64,000 nt of DNA from Roseiarcus sp963835955 (GTDB lineage Bacteria > Pseudomonadota > Alphaproteobacteria > Rhizobiales > Beijerinckiaceae). Numbering within the stretch: position 1 is the stretch's first letter; every line of letters starts with the position of its first letter. Below are positions 8,640-17,811 of this stretch, in pieces. Location of the stretch: the NCBI GenBank assembly GCA_963835955.1, contig CAWIHZ010000005.1, forward strand, positions 62,001-126,000, given 5' to 3'. The notes below the pieces were generated by a model, which saw nothing but the letters and a program-made list of their open reading frames with translations, did not search any database and was not told where the DNA came from. Position numbers and translations under genes: made by a program.

Positions 8640-10436
8640 TCAACCTTTCTTCATCGGGGGCTTTGCCGTCTGCGTCCAGGTCTTGAGCAGTTCGTCGTAG
8701 TCGACGGTTTCGCCCGGCGGCTTTTCGTTGGCGAGCTTCCGCTGGGGCGACAGATTGCCGTCCTTCTCGGCCTTGGCGTACCAATATTCCGGATCTCTTT
8801 CCTCATTCATCTTCGGACCAAGCTTGCCCTGAGCGCCGGACTTCTGAAGCCGCGTCATGATCGCGTCCTGGTCGCGCGCCAGACCATCCATCGCCTGCTG
8901 CGCCGTCGCCTCTCCGGAAATGGCCTTGGAGACGTTCTGCCACCAGACCTGCGCCAACTTGCCGTAGTCGGGCACGTTGACGCCGGTCGGCGTCCATAGT
9001 ACGCGCGCCGGGCTGCGATAGAATTCGACCAGGCCGCCGGCCTTGGGAGCGATCGCGGTCATTGCGTCGCTCCAGATGTCGCTATTGCGGATCAGGTGCA
9101 GCGAAGTCACCGACTTTTTCAGCGTGACGGTCTTCGACACGCAAAATTGCGCGTAGAGCCAGCCGCCCTTGATGTGCTCCATGGGCGCATATTTCAGCAT
9201 CGTCCAGCAACCGACATCCTGGTAGCCGAGCTTCATGCCTTCTTTCCAGTAGGCGCCGTGCGGGCTCGGCGCCATGCGCCATTTCGGCGTACCGTCGGCG
9301 TTCATGACCGGAAGATTGGGCTGCGTCAGCGCGTGGGTGAATGCGCTGTACCAGAAGACCTGCTGGGCGATGTGTCCCTGCCCTGGCACGGCGCCGGCCT
9401 CCAGGAAGTCCATCCCCGCAGCCTCCGGCGGCGCGTATTGCTTCAACCATTGGACGAACTTGGCGCAGGCGTAGACCGCCGCGGGCGAGTTGGCCCCGCC
9501 GCCGCGGCTGATCGAGGCGCCGACCGGGATGCCGTTCTCCGCTCGTATGCCCCACTCGTCGACCGGCCTTCCGTTGGGCAGGCCGCGATCGCCCTCCCCA
9601 GCCATAGAGAGCCAAGCGTCAGTGAAACGCCAACCGAGCGAAGGGTCCTTTTTGCCATAATCCATATGGCCATAGACTTTCTGACCGTCGATCGTCTTCA
9701 CCGTGTTGCTGAAGAAGTCGGCGATGTCTTCGTACGCCGACCAATTGACCGGCACGCCGAGCTCGTAACCGAATTTGGCCTTGAACGCCGCCTTGAGCTC
9801 CGGCTTCTTGAACCAGTCGTAGCGGAACCAGTAGAGGTTGGCGAATTGCTGATCGGGCAATTGATACAGCTTCCCATCAGTGAATGTCGCAAAGGAAAGA
9901 CCGATGAAATCGTCGAGGTCGAGGCCCGGATTGGTGACCGCCTTACCCTCATTGGCCATGAAATCGGTGAGCGAACCGCCGACAATGTCGTTGTAGCGCG
10001 GGTGGGTGCCGATGAAGTCGGAATCGTTCATCCAAAAATCATAGATTGGCTTGCCTGACTGGATTTCAATTTCAATCTTGTCGACCAGCTTCCCTTCGTC
10101 CAGCAACTCGTGACTGACCTGAATGCCGGTGATATCCGCGAAGGCTTTTGTCAGAACCTTGGATTCATAATCGTGGATGCTCAATATTTCCGAAACAGTG
10201 CTGAGCTTGAGGCCTTTGAACGGCGCCGAAGCCTTGATGAACCACTCCATCTCGGCCATCTGCTCGTCTTTGGTCAGCGTCGAGGGTTGAAACTCGCTGT
10301 CGACCCATTTCTTTGCCGCGTCGACCTGCTGGGCATAGGTGGGCGTGGACGAAATGATCGCCGCCCCTCCTACCGTCGCCGCAGAGGCGGCGACCGCCGC
10401 TGCTCCCTTCAATACGTCACGACGCTTCACGTCCAT
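8640..10436 (-). CDS. glpV: Glycerol ABC importer, substrate-binding protein (GlpV-like)
   Basis: The 598-residue protein begins with a twin-arginine signal (MDVKRRDVLKGAAAVAAS..., cleavage after TYAQQ), so it should be exported folded. The body belongs to the extracellular solute-binding family 1, with KLVDKIEIEIQSGKPIYDFWM and PSPHGAYWKEGMKLGYQDVG segments. The large size (about 560 residues mature) fits GlpV of the rhizobial glycerol importer rather than ordinary sugar-binding proteins. The start at 10436 has GGAGG nearby; the upstream extension is antisense to nothing but lacks a ribosome site. It follows glpU and the two permease genes in the operon and should deliver glycerol to them. 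Confidence 0.88.
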   Translation of the reverse strand: MDVKRRDVLKGAAAVAASAATVGGAAIISSTPTYAQQVDAAKKWVDSEFQPSTLTKDEQMAEMEWFIKASAPFKGLKLSTVSEILSIHDYESKVLTKAFADITGIQVSHELLDEGKLVDKIEIEIQSGKPIYDFWMNDSDFIGTHPRYNDIVGGSLTDFMANEGKAVTNPGLDLDDFIGLSFATFTDGKLYQLPDQQFANLYWFRYDWFKKPELKAAFKAKFGYELGVPVNWSAYEDIADFFSNTVKTIDGQKVYGHMDYGKKDPSLGWRFTDAWLSMAGEGDRGLPNGRPVDEWGIRAENGIPVGASISRGGGANSPAAVYACAKFVQWLKQYAPPEAAGMDFLEAGAVPGQGHIAQQVFWYSAFTHALTQPNLPVMNADGTPKWRMAPSPHGAYWKEGMKLGYQDVGCWTMLKYAPMEHIKGGWLYAQFCVSKTVTLKKSVTSLHLIRNSDIWSDAMTAIAPKAGGLVEFYRSPARVLWTPTGVNVPDYGKLAQVWWQNVSKAISGEATAQQAMDGLARDQDAIMTRLQKSGAQGKLGPKMNEERDPEYWYAKAEKDGNLSPQRKLANEKPPGETVDYDELLKTWTQTAKPPMKKG

Positions 10437-10488
10437 TGCTTCCTCCCTTGAACCCCGCAGCGCACCATGCGCGGCGGGCGCGATACGG

Positions 10489-10764
10489 TTACGCGAAACG
10501 GAACATCGCGATGCCGTAAACCACCGACGCGGCGAGCGGGTACCACAAGGCGCCCCCGCCAAACCGCAGCCAGAAAACGAAAATGAAGGCCGACCCGATC
10601 AGGGTGACGAAGAACCGATCGCCTCGAGTGGTCGGAAAGCGCAGGATGCCGACCCGCGGGGTCTCCGGCCGGTAGATCGCAAGCAGTGTCAGAATGATGA
10701 GCGCCAGCGCCACGAGGCAAAAAAACAGCGCCGTCTGCCAGGTCCACGCCATCCACGCGAGCAT
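10489..10764 (-). CDS. glpU: Small membrane protein of the glycerol importer (DUF2160, GlpU-like)
   Basis: A 91-residue protein with two or three membrane segments: WQTALFFCLVALALIILTLLAIY near the N-terminus, FFVTLIGSAFIFVFWL in the middle and a short C-terminal hydrophobic stretch. A cytoplasmic FPTTRGDR loop lies between the first two. Its size and its position between the permease and binding-protein genes match DUF2160/GlpU of rhizobial glp operons. Its exact task in transport is not known. It starts 13 bases after glpQ. Confidence 0.85.
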   Translation of the reverse strand: MLAWMAWTWQTALFFCLVALALIILTLLAIYRPETPRVGILRFPTTRGDRFFVTLIGSAFIFVFWLRFGGGALWYPLAASVVYGIAMFRFA

Positions 10765-10776
10765 TGTGACGCTCCT

Positions 10777-11583
10777 CTAAACGCGGCCAAGGGCGAAGCC
10801 CTTGGCGATGTGATTGCGGACAAACCAGATCACCACGGCGCCGGGCACCATCGTCAACACGCCAGCCGCCGCCAGCAGCGACCAGTCCATCCCCGCGACC
10901 GAATAGGCGCGCGTCATGACCGCCGCGAAGGGCAGCGCGTTGGACGACGTCAATGTCGTGGCCAGCAATTCCTCGACCCATGAGAACATGAAGCAGAAAA
11001 ACGCCGTCACGCCGATGCCGTTGGCGATCAACGGCAGGAAGATCCGGATGAAGAATCGCGGAAACGAATAGCCGTCAATGGCCGCGGTTTCATCAATCTC
11101 GCGCGGCACGCCGCCGATGAACCCTTCGAGAATCCAGACCGCCAAAGGGACGTTAAACAAGCATTGAGCGAGCGCGACGGCCCAGACGGTGTCGAACAGG
11201 CCGACGGCATAGTAAAGGTTGAAAAATGGCATGGCGAAGACCGCCGTCGGGGCCATCAGATTCGTCAGCAACCAGAAGAAAAGGTGCCTGTCGCCAATGA
11301 AGGCGTAACGGTTGAATGCGTAGGCGGCTGGCAAGGCGACGGTCACCGAAATGACGGTGTTGATCGCGACATAGGTGAGCGACACGCCGAAGGCATGAAC
11401 CCAGGTCGGGTCTTTGAAAATGTTGATGTATTTCTCGAACGTCGGATGATGTGGCCACAACACCATATGCGACATGATCTCAGTATTGGTGCGCAGGCTC
11501 ATATTGATAAGCCAGTAAATCGGAAGCATCAGCAGTGCGAGGTAGGCGATGAGGACGATCCTGGGGAGGATATCCTGGCGCAT
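10777..11583 (-). CDS. glpQ: Glycerol ABC importer permease 2 (GlpQ-like)
   Basis: A 268-residue permease of the MalG type (BPD_transp_1) with about six membrane helices. The EAA loop that contacts the ATPase is recognisable at about residues 155-185 (EGFIGGVPREIDETAAIDGYS). It begins with TGATG coupling to glpP: the glpP stop and the glpQ start share one base. It should pair with GlpP as the heterodimeric glycerol channel in the inner membrane. It is not the glycerophosphodiesterase that shares the symbol glpQ in enteric bacteria. Confidence 0.9.
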   Translation of the reverse strand: MRQDILPRIVLIAYLALLMLPIYWLINMSLRTNTEIMSHMVLWPHHPTFEKYINIFKDPTWVHAFGVSLTYVAINTVISVTVALPAAYAFNRYAFIGDRHLFFWLLTNLMAPTAVFAMPFFNLYYAVGLFDTVWAVALAQCLFNVPLAVWILEGFIGGVPREIDETAAIDGYSFPRFFIRIFLPLIANGIGVTAFFCFMFSWVEELLATTLTSSNALPFAAVMTRAYSVAGMDWSLLAAAGVLTMVPGAVVIWFVRNHIAKGFALGRV

Positions 11584-12473
11584 CAGGCGTCCCTCCTTCG
11601 TTCAATCTGCGTCATGATCGTGTAGAAGACCCAACACACGGTCAGAGTGATCAAATAATATACAAGCGACATCGCGGCGGCGTTGCCGAGGTCGACCTGG
11701 CCCAAAGCAAGCTTCACCAGATCAATCGATAAGAAGGTTGTCGCGTTGCCCGGGCCGCCGCCGGTCACCACGACCGGCTCGGTGTAGATCATGAACGTCT
11801 GCATGAAGCGCAGCAGCACCGCGATGACGAGCACCTTCTGCAGCTTGGGCAATTCGATATTGAAAAAGATCGCCCAGCGGCTGGCGCCGTCGATTCTGGC
11901 GGCCTGATAGAAAGCGTAGGGAATCGCACGCAGGCCAGCGTAACTCAGCAGAATGACCAGGGGCGTCCAATGCCAGACATCGATGACGACAATCGTGACC
12001 CAGGCGGAAATCGGGTCTTGCGTCACGTTGTAGTGCAGGCCGAGTCCAGTCAATGCGGCTCCGAAGAGCCCAATGTCCTGCCGGGTGAATATCTGCCACA
12101 TCGTGCCCACCACAGTCCACGGAATCAGCATCGGTAGGGCCATCAAGACCAGCGAAAGTCCGACCAGCCACCCCTTTCGTGGCATGCACAGCGCGATGGC
12201 GATGCCAAGCGGCACTTCGATCAGCAGACATGTGAGGGAGAAACCGAGCGTACGAAACAGTGCGCCATTAAATCTCGCGCCGATTTCGGTGCTCGGATCC
12301 AGGAGAGCGCGAAACCATGCGTCGCCGTTCCAGAAGAAATTATTCACTCCCATCGAGTCCTGAATCGAATAGTTCACAACGGTCATGACCGGAATGATCG
12401 ATGAGAACAGCACGAAGGCTAGGACGGGCAGAACGAAGAGCCACGCGCGATTGTTGACTGGCTTGTCGATCAT
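11583..12473 (-). CDS. glpP: Glycerol ABC importer permease 1 (GlpP-like)
   Basis: A 296-residue MalF/UgpA-type permease. Hydrophobic segments run from WLFVLPVLAFVLFSSIIPVM to YYLITLTVCWVFYT, with an EAA loop around IPYAFYQAARIDGASRWAIF that should dock on an ATPase subunit. The ATG at 12473 overlaps the glpT stop (ATGA), and the gene itself is coupled to glpQ. Together GlpP and GlpQ form the membrane part of the importer. Context and family make the assignment good, although the substrate rests on the operon rather than on the permease sequence. Confidence 0.9.
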   Translation of the reverse strand: MIDKPVNNRAWLFVLPVLAFVLFSSIIPVMTVVNYSIQDSMGVNNFFWNGDAWFRALLDPSTEIGARFNGALFRTLGFSLTCLLIEVPLGIAIALCMPRKGWLVGLSLVLMALPMLIPWTVVGTMWQIFTRQDIGLFGAALTGLGLHYNVTQDPISAWVTIVVIDVWHWTPLVILLSYAGLRAIPYAFYQAARIDGASRWAIFFNIELPKLQKVLVIAVLLRFMQTFMIYTEPVVVTGGGPGNATTFLSIDLVKLALGQVDLGNAAAMSLVYYLITLTVCWVFYTIMTQIERRRDA

Positions 12474-13552
12474 GCCGCGACCCCTTCAACGCGGATGTCG
12501 TCGAGATAGACGTGCGTCTGCAAAGCGTCGAACGACACCTTCGCCTGCTCGCCGACATCCGACATGTCTTGCGGGATCGTCGCCACCATCGGATACCGCC
12601 CAAGCGTAGCATGAGCAAGACGCTTGCGGCCGAGATCCGCGACGTGGCGAATCTGCACCGGCAATCCACCCGAACGTGTCAGGGAGGCATAGTCGGGCCG
12701 CACGCCGATTTGAACGCGCCGGTTCGCCGGCAAGTCGGGATAGGCTGCGGCCAATTGGATTTCGTTTCCGTCCACGACGGCGCGGCGCCCGGCCACGGTG
12801 GCTGGGAAGAGATTCATTCCTGGCGAACCGATGAAATAGCCGACGAACGTATGCTCCGGTCGTTCGAAAAGCTCGGCGGGCGTTCCTATTTGGACAGCTT
12901 TGCCTTCGTTCATCACGATAACCTTGTCGGCGAAGGTCAGGGCTTCGACCTGATCGTGAGTCACGTAGATCATCAGCAGATCTAGGGCGCGATGGACCGC
13001 CTTCAGTTTCGAACGAAGCTCCCATTTCAGCGTCGGGTCGATGACAGTGAGAGGCTCGTCGAAAAGGACCGCCGACACGTCGGCGCGAACCAGTCCGCGT
13101 CCCAGAGAAATTTTTTGCTTTGCGTCGGCGGTCAGGCCGCGCGCGCGGCGGTTGAGATCGCGCGTCAGGTCCAGCATCTGCGCGATTTCCGCGACACGCT
13201 TGTCGATGACCGCCCTGGGAAGGCGCCGATTCTTCAACGGAAAGGCCAAGTTCTCAGCCACTGTCATCGTATCGTAGATGACAGGAAACTGAAAGACCTG
13301 AGCGATATTGCGTTGCTCCGTCGCCAGATACGTTACGTCGGTTTGGTCGAACAGCAATCGCCCCTGGGACGGGGTGACAAGGCCCGAGATGATATTAAGC
13401 AGCGTCGTCTTTCCGCATCCCGAGGGTCCGAGCAGCGCATAGGCCTTGCCGTGCTCCCAAACATAGTGCAGCGGCTTCAATGCATAGTCGTTTTCGCCGC
13501 GCGGCTTTTCGATATAAGAGTGAGCGATTCCGTCGAGCGTTATTTGCTTCAT
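12470..13552 (-). CDS. glpT: Glycerol ABC importer ATPase GlpT (degenerate signature motif)
   Basis: A 360-residue ABC ATPase with a C-terminal TOBE-like regulatory domain, like MalK. Walker A is GPSGCGKTT, Walker B VLFDEP and the H-loop YVTHD, all normal. The signature motif, usually LSGGQ, is replaced by LTADAKQK around residue 139. In an ABC dimer its own ATP site would therefore use the signature of its partner GlpS, which is canonical. The gene lies 10 bases after glpS and overlaps glpP. It is not the glycerol-3-phosphate permease that carries the symbol glpT in enterics. Confidence 0.9.
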   Translation of the reverse strand: MKQITLDGIAHSYIEKPRGENDYALKPLHYVWEHGKAYALLGPSGCGKTTLLNIISGLVTPSQGRLLFDQTDVTYLATEQRNIAQVFQFPVIYDTMTVAENLAFPLKNRRLPRAVIDKRVAEIAQMLDLTRDLNRRARGLTADAKQKISLGRGLVRADVSAVLFDEPLTVIDPTLKWELRSKLKAVHRALDLLMIYVTHDQVEALTFADKVIVMNEGKAVQIGTPAELFERPEHTFVGYFIGSPGMNLFPATVAGRRAVVDGNEIQLAAAYPDLPANRRVQIGVRPDYASLTRSGGLPVQIRHVADLGRKRLAHATLGRYPMVATIPQDMSDVGEQAKVSFDALQTHVYLDDIRVEGVAA

Positions 13553-13562
13553 GGTCCGCTCC

Positions 13563-14651
13563 TCAAGCCGTCATCGCAATGTAGGGAATTGCCACTAGCT
13601 TGCCGGATCGGTCGAAGGCGAAAACTCGAGTTGCATCAACGCGAACGTCGATCGAAGCGCCCGGCTGCCAGTCGTGCACACCCGCCACCAGGCACACCCA
13701 AATTCCCAGACCGACGTCGACATGAATGAAGCTTTCCGAGCCGCTGATTTCCGTCAATGCGACCTTGCCGGGAAAAACGAGGCCCGAAGATTGAACTTCG
13801 CCGATCTCGACCGCATCGGCGCGAAAACCGAGCCGGTACTCGCCATCCGGCAAACGGGACAACGCGCCGGCGGCCGGCAATTGCCGACCATTGCGCAGAG
13901 CCACAAGGCCGCCGCGCTTTTCAATGGCGAGCTCGTTGAGAGGCGGATCGGAAAAGACGCGTGCGGCTTCGATGTTGTCGGGCCGGCGATATACCAGCGC
14001 GGTCGGTCCGACCTGCGTCACCCGTCCTTCGTGAAGCGTGACCGTGACCCCGCCGAGCAGAAGAGCCTCCGTCGGCTCGGTGGTCGCGTAAACCAAAATC
14101 GCCCCGGATTGAGAAAAGACCTTTGGCAACTCCTCGCGCATTTCTTCCCGCAGCTTGTAGTCGAGATTGGCCAAGGGTTCGTCGAGGAGCACGAGGTCGG
14201 CGCGCTTGACCAACGCGCGCGCTATCGCCGTGCGCTGCTGCTGTCCGCCGGAAAGCTGGCCCGGCAAGCGTTGCAAAAACTGTTCGAGGCGCAGAAAGCG
14301 CGCAGCCTCCGTGACCCGCAAGTCGATTTCCGTTCGAGAGACGCCGGCAACTCGCATTGGCGAGGCAATATTTTCGTAAACCGTGAGCGAAGGGTAATTG
14401 ACGAACTGCTGATAAACCATCGCAACTGAACGGCGGCGCACGGGAACGCCGGTCACGTCGAGGCCATTGGACAGAATCCGCCCGACCGTTGGCCTGTCCA
14501 GGCCGGCCATCAAGCGCATCAAAGTGGTCTTGCCCGACAGCGTCGGGCCAAGCAGGATGTTCATCGTCCCTTTTTCCAAAGTGAGGGACACGTCGGTGAT
14601 CACGGGCGTCTCGCCCGCCGACAATCCGATATGATCGAGAACAAACGTCAC
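13563..14651 (-). CDS. glpS: Glycerol ABC importer ATPase GlpS (altered H-loop)
   Basis: A 362-residue MalK-like ATPase. Walker A is GPTLSGKTT, the signature LSGGQQQR and Walker B LVLLDEP are canonical. Where the H-loop histidine is expected the sequence reads VYATTEPTEAL, so the histidine is missing. The partner GlpT has the reverse pattern. The two should form a heterodimer with one competent and one degenerate ATP site. The gene starts at GTG 14651, 20 bases after glpD, and is the first importer gene in the operon. The C-terminal part (FRADAVEIGE...) is the TOBE-type domain. Confidence 0.9.
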   Translation of the reverse strand: MTFVLDHIGLSAGETPVITDVSLTLEKGTMNILLGPTLSGKTTLMRLMAGLDRPTVGRILSNGLDVTGVPVRRRSVAMVYQQFVNYPSLTVYENIASPMRVAGVSRTEIDLRVTEAARFLRLEQFLQRLPGQLSGGQQQRTAIARALVKRADLVLLDEPLANLDYKLREEMREELPKVFSQSGAILVYATTEPTEALLLGGVTVTLHEGRVTQVGPTALVYRRPDNIEAARVFSDPPLNELAIEKRGGLVALRNGRQLPAAGALSRLPDGEYRLGFRADAVEIGEVQSSGLVFPGKVALTEISGSESFIHVDVGLGIWVCLVAGVHDWQPGASIDVRVDATRVFAFDRSGKLVAIPYIAMTA

Positions 14652-14671
14652 TCAGCGCCACTCCCGCGAAA

Positions 14672-16204
14672 TCATTGCGCCGCTAGCGGCGACCGCTCCA
14701 TTTGACTCAGAAAGTCGCTGAGCGCAGCGACCTGCTCCGTCGAAAACCGCAAACCGAGCTTGCTGCGTCGCCAGAGAATGTCATCGACCACGCTCGCCCA
14801 TTCGGTTTGTACGAGATAGCGAACTTCCGCTTCGCTCAAGTCCGCTCCAAAGACCTTGCCAAGGTCGGCAAGAGATTTGGCGCCGTTCAATATCTTGGTC
14901 ACGCGAGTCCCATAGGCGCGCACCAGGCGTCGCATGGTTGCTTCCGGCACGAAGGGATAGCGCTGGCGAGTTGACTCCGATAGTGCGCCAAAGCCCTGCA
15001 TCGGAAAATCTCCACCTGGCAGCGGATGACGGCCAGTCCAGCCGCTGCCGCGGCGTGGTGGAGGCAAATGCGGCGAAAGCATGCCCAACGCGGATTCTGC
15101 CAAGCGGCGATAAGTGGTTATCTTGCCGCCGAAGACGCTGATCAGAGGCGCCTCGCCCGCCTTGACGTCGAGTTTGAGAACGTAATCCCGCGTCGCGGCC
15201 TGCGCCGCCGCGGCGCCATCATCGTACAGCGGGCGGACGCCCGAATACGTCCATTCAACCTGTTCGGGCTCAACTGGCGTCTTGAAATATTCGCTCGCGG
15301 CGCCGCAGAGGTAAGAAATTTCTTCCGGGGTCGCCTCAACATGATCAGGATCGCCCGCGTAATCTTGGTCCGTTGTTCCGATCAACGTGAAATTGCCTTC
15401 GAACGGGATAGCGAAAAAGACCCGGCCATCGGAATTCTGGAAGATGTAACAGCGATCGTGCGAATAGAGCCTGGGCACCACTATATGGCTGCCCTTAACG
15501 AGCCGAACCGCGGCCGGCGCTTCGCACGCCAAGGTTTTGGTCAAAACGTCGCTGGCCCACGGCCCGGCCGCGTTCACGAGGGTACTCGCGCTAATTTCGC
15601 TGACGCTACAGGTTTTCTCGTTCCGCAGAGTCAATTTCCAGACGCCGCTTTCCCTGCTTCCTGCGAGGCAACGCGTCCGCGGCGCGATCGTCGCGCCCAT
15701 CTCAAACGCATCCATCGCATTTAGAACGACCAGACGGGAATCCTCGACCCAGCAATCCGAATATTCGAATCCGCGCGTGAATTCGGATTTCAAAGCCTGG
15801 CCAGCCAGTTCGCGATCGAGACGCACGGCTTTTGTCGGGGGCAGAAGGCGCCGGCCGCCCAGATGATCATAGAGAAATAAGCCCAGCCGCAGCAGCCATG
15901 CCGGCCGTAACCCCTTGTGAAGCGGCAACACGAATCGCACGGGCCAAATAATGTGAGGCGCGATTCGCCATAGGACCTCACGCTCTACGAGCGCCTCGCG
16001 AACCAAACGAAACTCAAAATATTCGAGATAGCGGAGGCCGCCGTGGATGAGCTTGGTCGAGGCGCTCGAAGTCGCGCCCGCAAGATCGCTTTTGTCGCAA
16101 AGGAATGCGGACCATCCGCGTCCGACCGCGTCGCGCGCAATGCCGCAGCCGTTTATGCCGCCGCCGACAATCGCGACATCAAAGTGCGCGGTGGATCGCC
16201 CCAT
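14672..16204 (-). CDS. glpD: Glycerol-3-phosphate dehydrogenase (FAD-dependent, aerobic type)
   Basis: The protein of about 510 residues starts with the FAD-binding motif DVAIVGGGINGCGIARDAVGRG. It has the GATSSASTKLIHGGLRYLE motif of GlpD and the substrate region VKGSHIVVPR, IGTTDQDY and YSGVRPLYDD, and closes with FGGKITTYRRLAE. It oxidises glycerol-3-phosphate to dihydroxyacetone phosphate and feeds electrons to quinone at the inner membrane. I start it at ATG 16204; a GTG two codons earlier (16210) is possible. It lies between glpR and glpS, so it completes the pathway encoded by the operon. Confidence 0.95.
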   Translation of the reverse strand: MGRSTAHFDVAIVGGGINGCGIARDAVGRGWSAFLCDKSDLAGATSSASTKLIHGGLRYLEYFEFRLVREALVEREVLWRIAPHIIWPVRFVLPLHKGLRPAWLLRLGLFLYDHLGGRRLLPPTKAVRLDRELAGQALKSEFTRGFEYSDCWVEDSRLVVLNAMDAFEMGATIAPRTRCLAGSRESGVWKLTLRNEKTCSVSEISASTLVNAAGPWASDVLTKTLACEAPAAVRLVKGSHIVVPRLYSHDRCYIFQNSDGRVFFAIPFEGNFTLIGTTDQDYAGDPDHVEATPEEISYLCGAASEYFKTPVEPEQVEWTYSGVRPLYDDGAAAAQAATRDYVLKLDVKAGEAPLISVFGGKITTYRRLAESALGMLSPHLPPPRRGSGWTGRHPLPGGDFPMQGFGALSESTRQRYPFVPEATMRRLVRAYGTRVTKILNGAKSLADLGKVFGADLSEAEVRYLVQTEWASVVDDILWRRSKLGLRFSTEQVAALSDFLSQMERSPLAAQ

Positions 16205-16327
16205 CGTCACTCGGTGCGTTTCCCCCGGTCAGTCGCAGAAATATGCGAATCAGGGTCCGAACCCTCTTGCTGACCAAACGCAGCCTATAACGAGCACAAA
16301 CCGATTTACAAGCGAAAAAAACGAACA

Positions 16328-17158
16328 TCAAATCGAGCCATGGGCGCGCTGTCTTTGCGGATCGGCCTCTACCGGCCCTCCCGTCTCGATGACTTTGACC
16401 TCACATTCCTCGCACATTTCCAGGACTGCGGGCGAGGGCAGCCGATCGGTGATGAAGACGTCGATTTCGGAGAAGTGGGCGATCCGGACCGGGGCCGCGC
16501 GCGAAAACTTGCTACTGTCGGCCACAAGAAACACCTTTCGGGCGTGTTCGATGATCGCGCGGGATATTTCGACTTCGCGAATGTCAAAATCCAGGAGCAT
16601 ACCGTTCAGATCGATGGCCGAGGTTCCGATGACTGCGATATCGACGCGGAACTGCTCGATCTGCGACACCGTCACCGCCCCGACGATGCCGCCATCACTC
16701 TGACGGATTGTTCCGCCGGTCAGGAAGACCTCGATCTCCTTGTTGCGATAGAGCTCGTTCGCAACATGCAGATTGTTCGTAATCGCCAGTAGGCCAGAGT
16801 GCCCGACGAGAGCTTTGGCGACTTCCTCTGTGGTGGTGCCAATATTGATGAACAGCGATGAGTTGTCGGGAATAAGCCGGGCGGCGGCTTCTCCGATCAA
16901 CCTCTTGTGCGGATGTGCGACGTGTTGGCGCGCCTCGTACGATAGGTTCTCGACCCCCGAGGCGACAATCGCGCCGCCGTGCACGCGCACCACTCGGCGC
17001 GCCTCGCTGAGCTCGTTGAGGTCCCGCCGGATTGTCTGGACCGCCACTCCGAATTTCGAAGCGAGATCCTCGACCTCAACGCGCCCCGATTGACGCAACA
17101 GCGCGACAATTTGCGATTGACGGCTGTTCGAAGCGCGTGAAGAGGAAGAAGTGGCCAT
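16328..17158 (-). CDS. glpR: DeoR-family glycerol regulon repressor
   Basis: This 276-residue protein has a DeoR-type winged helix at its N-terminus (RQSQIVALLRQSGRVEVEDL, then FGVAVQTIRRDLNELSEA). The sensor domain follows with NIGTTTEEVAKAL, FLTGGTIRQSDGGIVG and VADSSKF, as in GlpR. It should bind glycerol-3-phosphate and repress the operon. The start at 17158 is chosen from GGAG nine bases upstream; the longer frame to 17254 overlaps the previous gene. It lies immediately upstream of glpD on the same strand, the order found in rhizobial glp operons. Confidence 0.92.
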   Translation of the reverse strand: MATSSSSRASNSRQSQIVALLRQSGRVEVEDLASKFGVAVQTIRRDLNELSEARRVVRVHGGAIVASGVENLSYEARQHVAHPHKRLIGEAAARLIPDNSSLFINIGTTTEEVAKALVGHSGLLAITNNLHVANELYRNKEIEVFLTGGTIRQSDGGIVGAVTVSQIEQFRVDIAVIGTSAIDLNGMLLDFDIREVEISRAIIEHARKVFLVADSSKFSRAAPVRIAHFSEIDVFITDRLPSPAVLEMCEECEVKVIETGGPVEADPQRQRAHGSI

Positions 17159-17178
17159 TTCTTGCGCTCCGATCTTCT

Positions 17179-17811
17179 CTACAGGCTGAGATTGAAGGCG
17201 ATCGAAATGCGCAGGGCCGAGCCCCGGTATGGGCGCACTTGGTGAAACAGCCACGAGGGAAACATGAACAACAGCCCTGGGCGCGGTCGGATCGTCTCGG
17301 CGGCGCCGACAGATGCTCCGTCTTCGCCGACGAATTGGAGAGCCGGAGCATACATGCCCGGGCCCGCGCCCCGCGGGTCAAGCATCTCAAACTCGCCCCC
17401 CAGGGTCGGATCGGTCGCGCATCCGCCGTCCTCCACATAATATGCTCCGGACCAAAACGCGCCGGGATGATAGTGGCAGATATTCGCGTCTCCCGGGCCA
17501 TTGACGTTCGCCCAGGCCATCACTTTCCATGCCTGGGGAGCCGGCTTGCCCTGTCGGTCGGCGGTCAGCCGATTGGCGACTTCCTTGGCGAATTCCATGA
17601 TCTCGACGACAGGCTTACCGCCCCATGTCAGGATTTCACGATCCGAATGCCACCCGCCGGCGTTTGACGCTTGAACAGAGGGTGTCTCATTCCGCTTCCG
17701 CAGGATCGTCGCGACCAGCGCGGGATTTCGCTCGGCCGCGTCGGGGACTTCAAGGGCGGCGACCGGCGTTGCGAACAATCCTCGCACGACAATATTCATT
17801 TTGGTCTTCAT
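17179..17811 (-). CDS. Putative 2OG-Fe(II) oxygenase (PF13759/TIGR02466 type)
   Basis: The 210-residue protein has the pattern of this small oxygenase family. An internal GGWHSDREIL is followed by the iron-binding HYHPGAFWSGAYYV and the C-terminal FPSWLFHQVRPY with RISIAFNL, where the distal His and the 2-oxoglutarate Arg are expected. It would hydroxylate an unknown substrate in the cytoplasm. The start at 17811 (MKTKMNIVV) skips a 19-residue upstream extension. It ends 20 bases before glpR and is thus the first gene of the glycerol operon. TPR proteins are typical neighbours of this family, and one lies at the other end of the island. Confidence 0.78.
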   Translation of the reverse strand: MKTKMNIVVRGLFATPVAALEVPDAAERNPALVATILRKRNETPSVQASNAGGWHSDREILTWGGKPVVEIMEFAKEVANRLTADRQGKPAPQAWKVMAWANVNGPGDANICHYHPGAFWSGAYYVEDGGCATDPTLGGEFEMLDPRGAGPGMYAPALQFVGEDGASVGAAETIRPRPGLLFMFPSWLFHQVRPYRGSALRISIAFNLSL

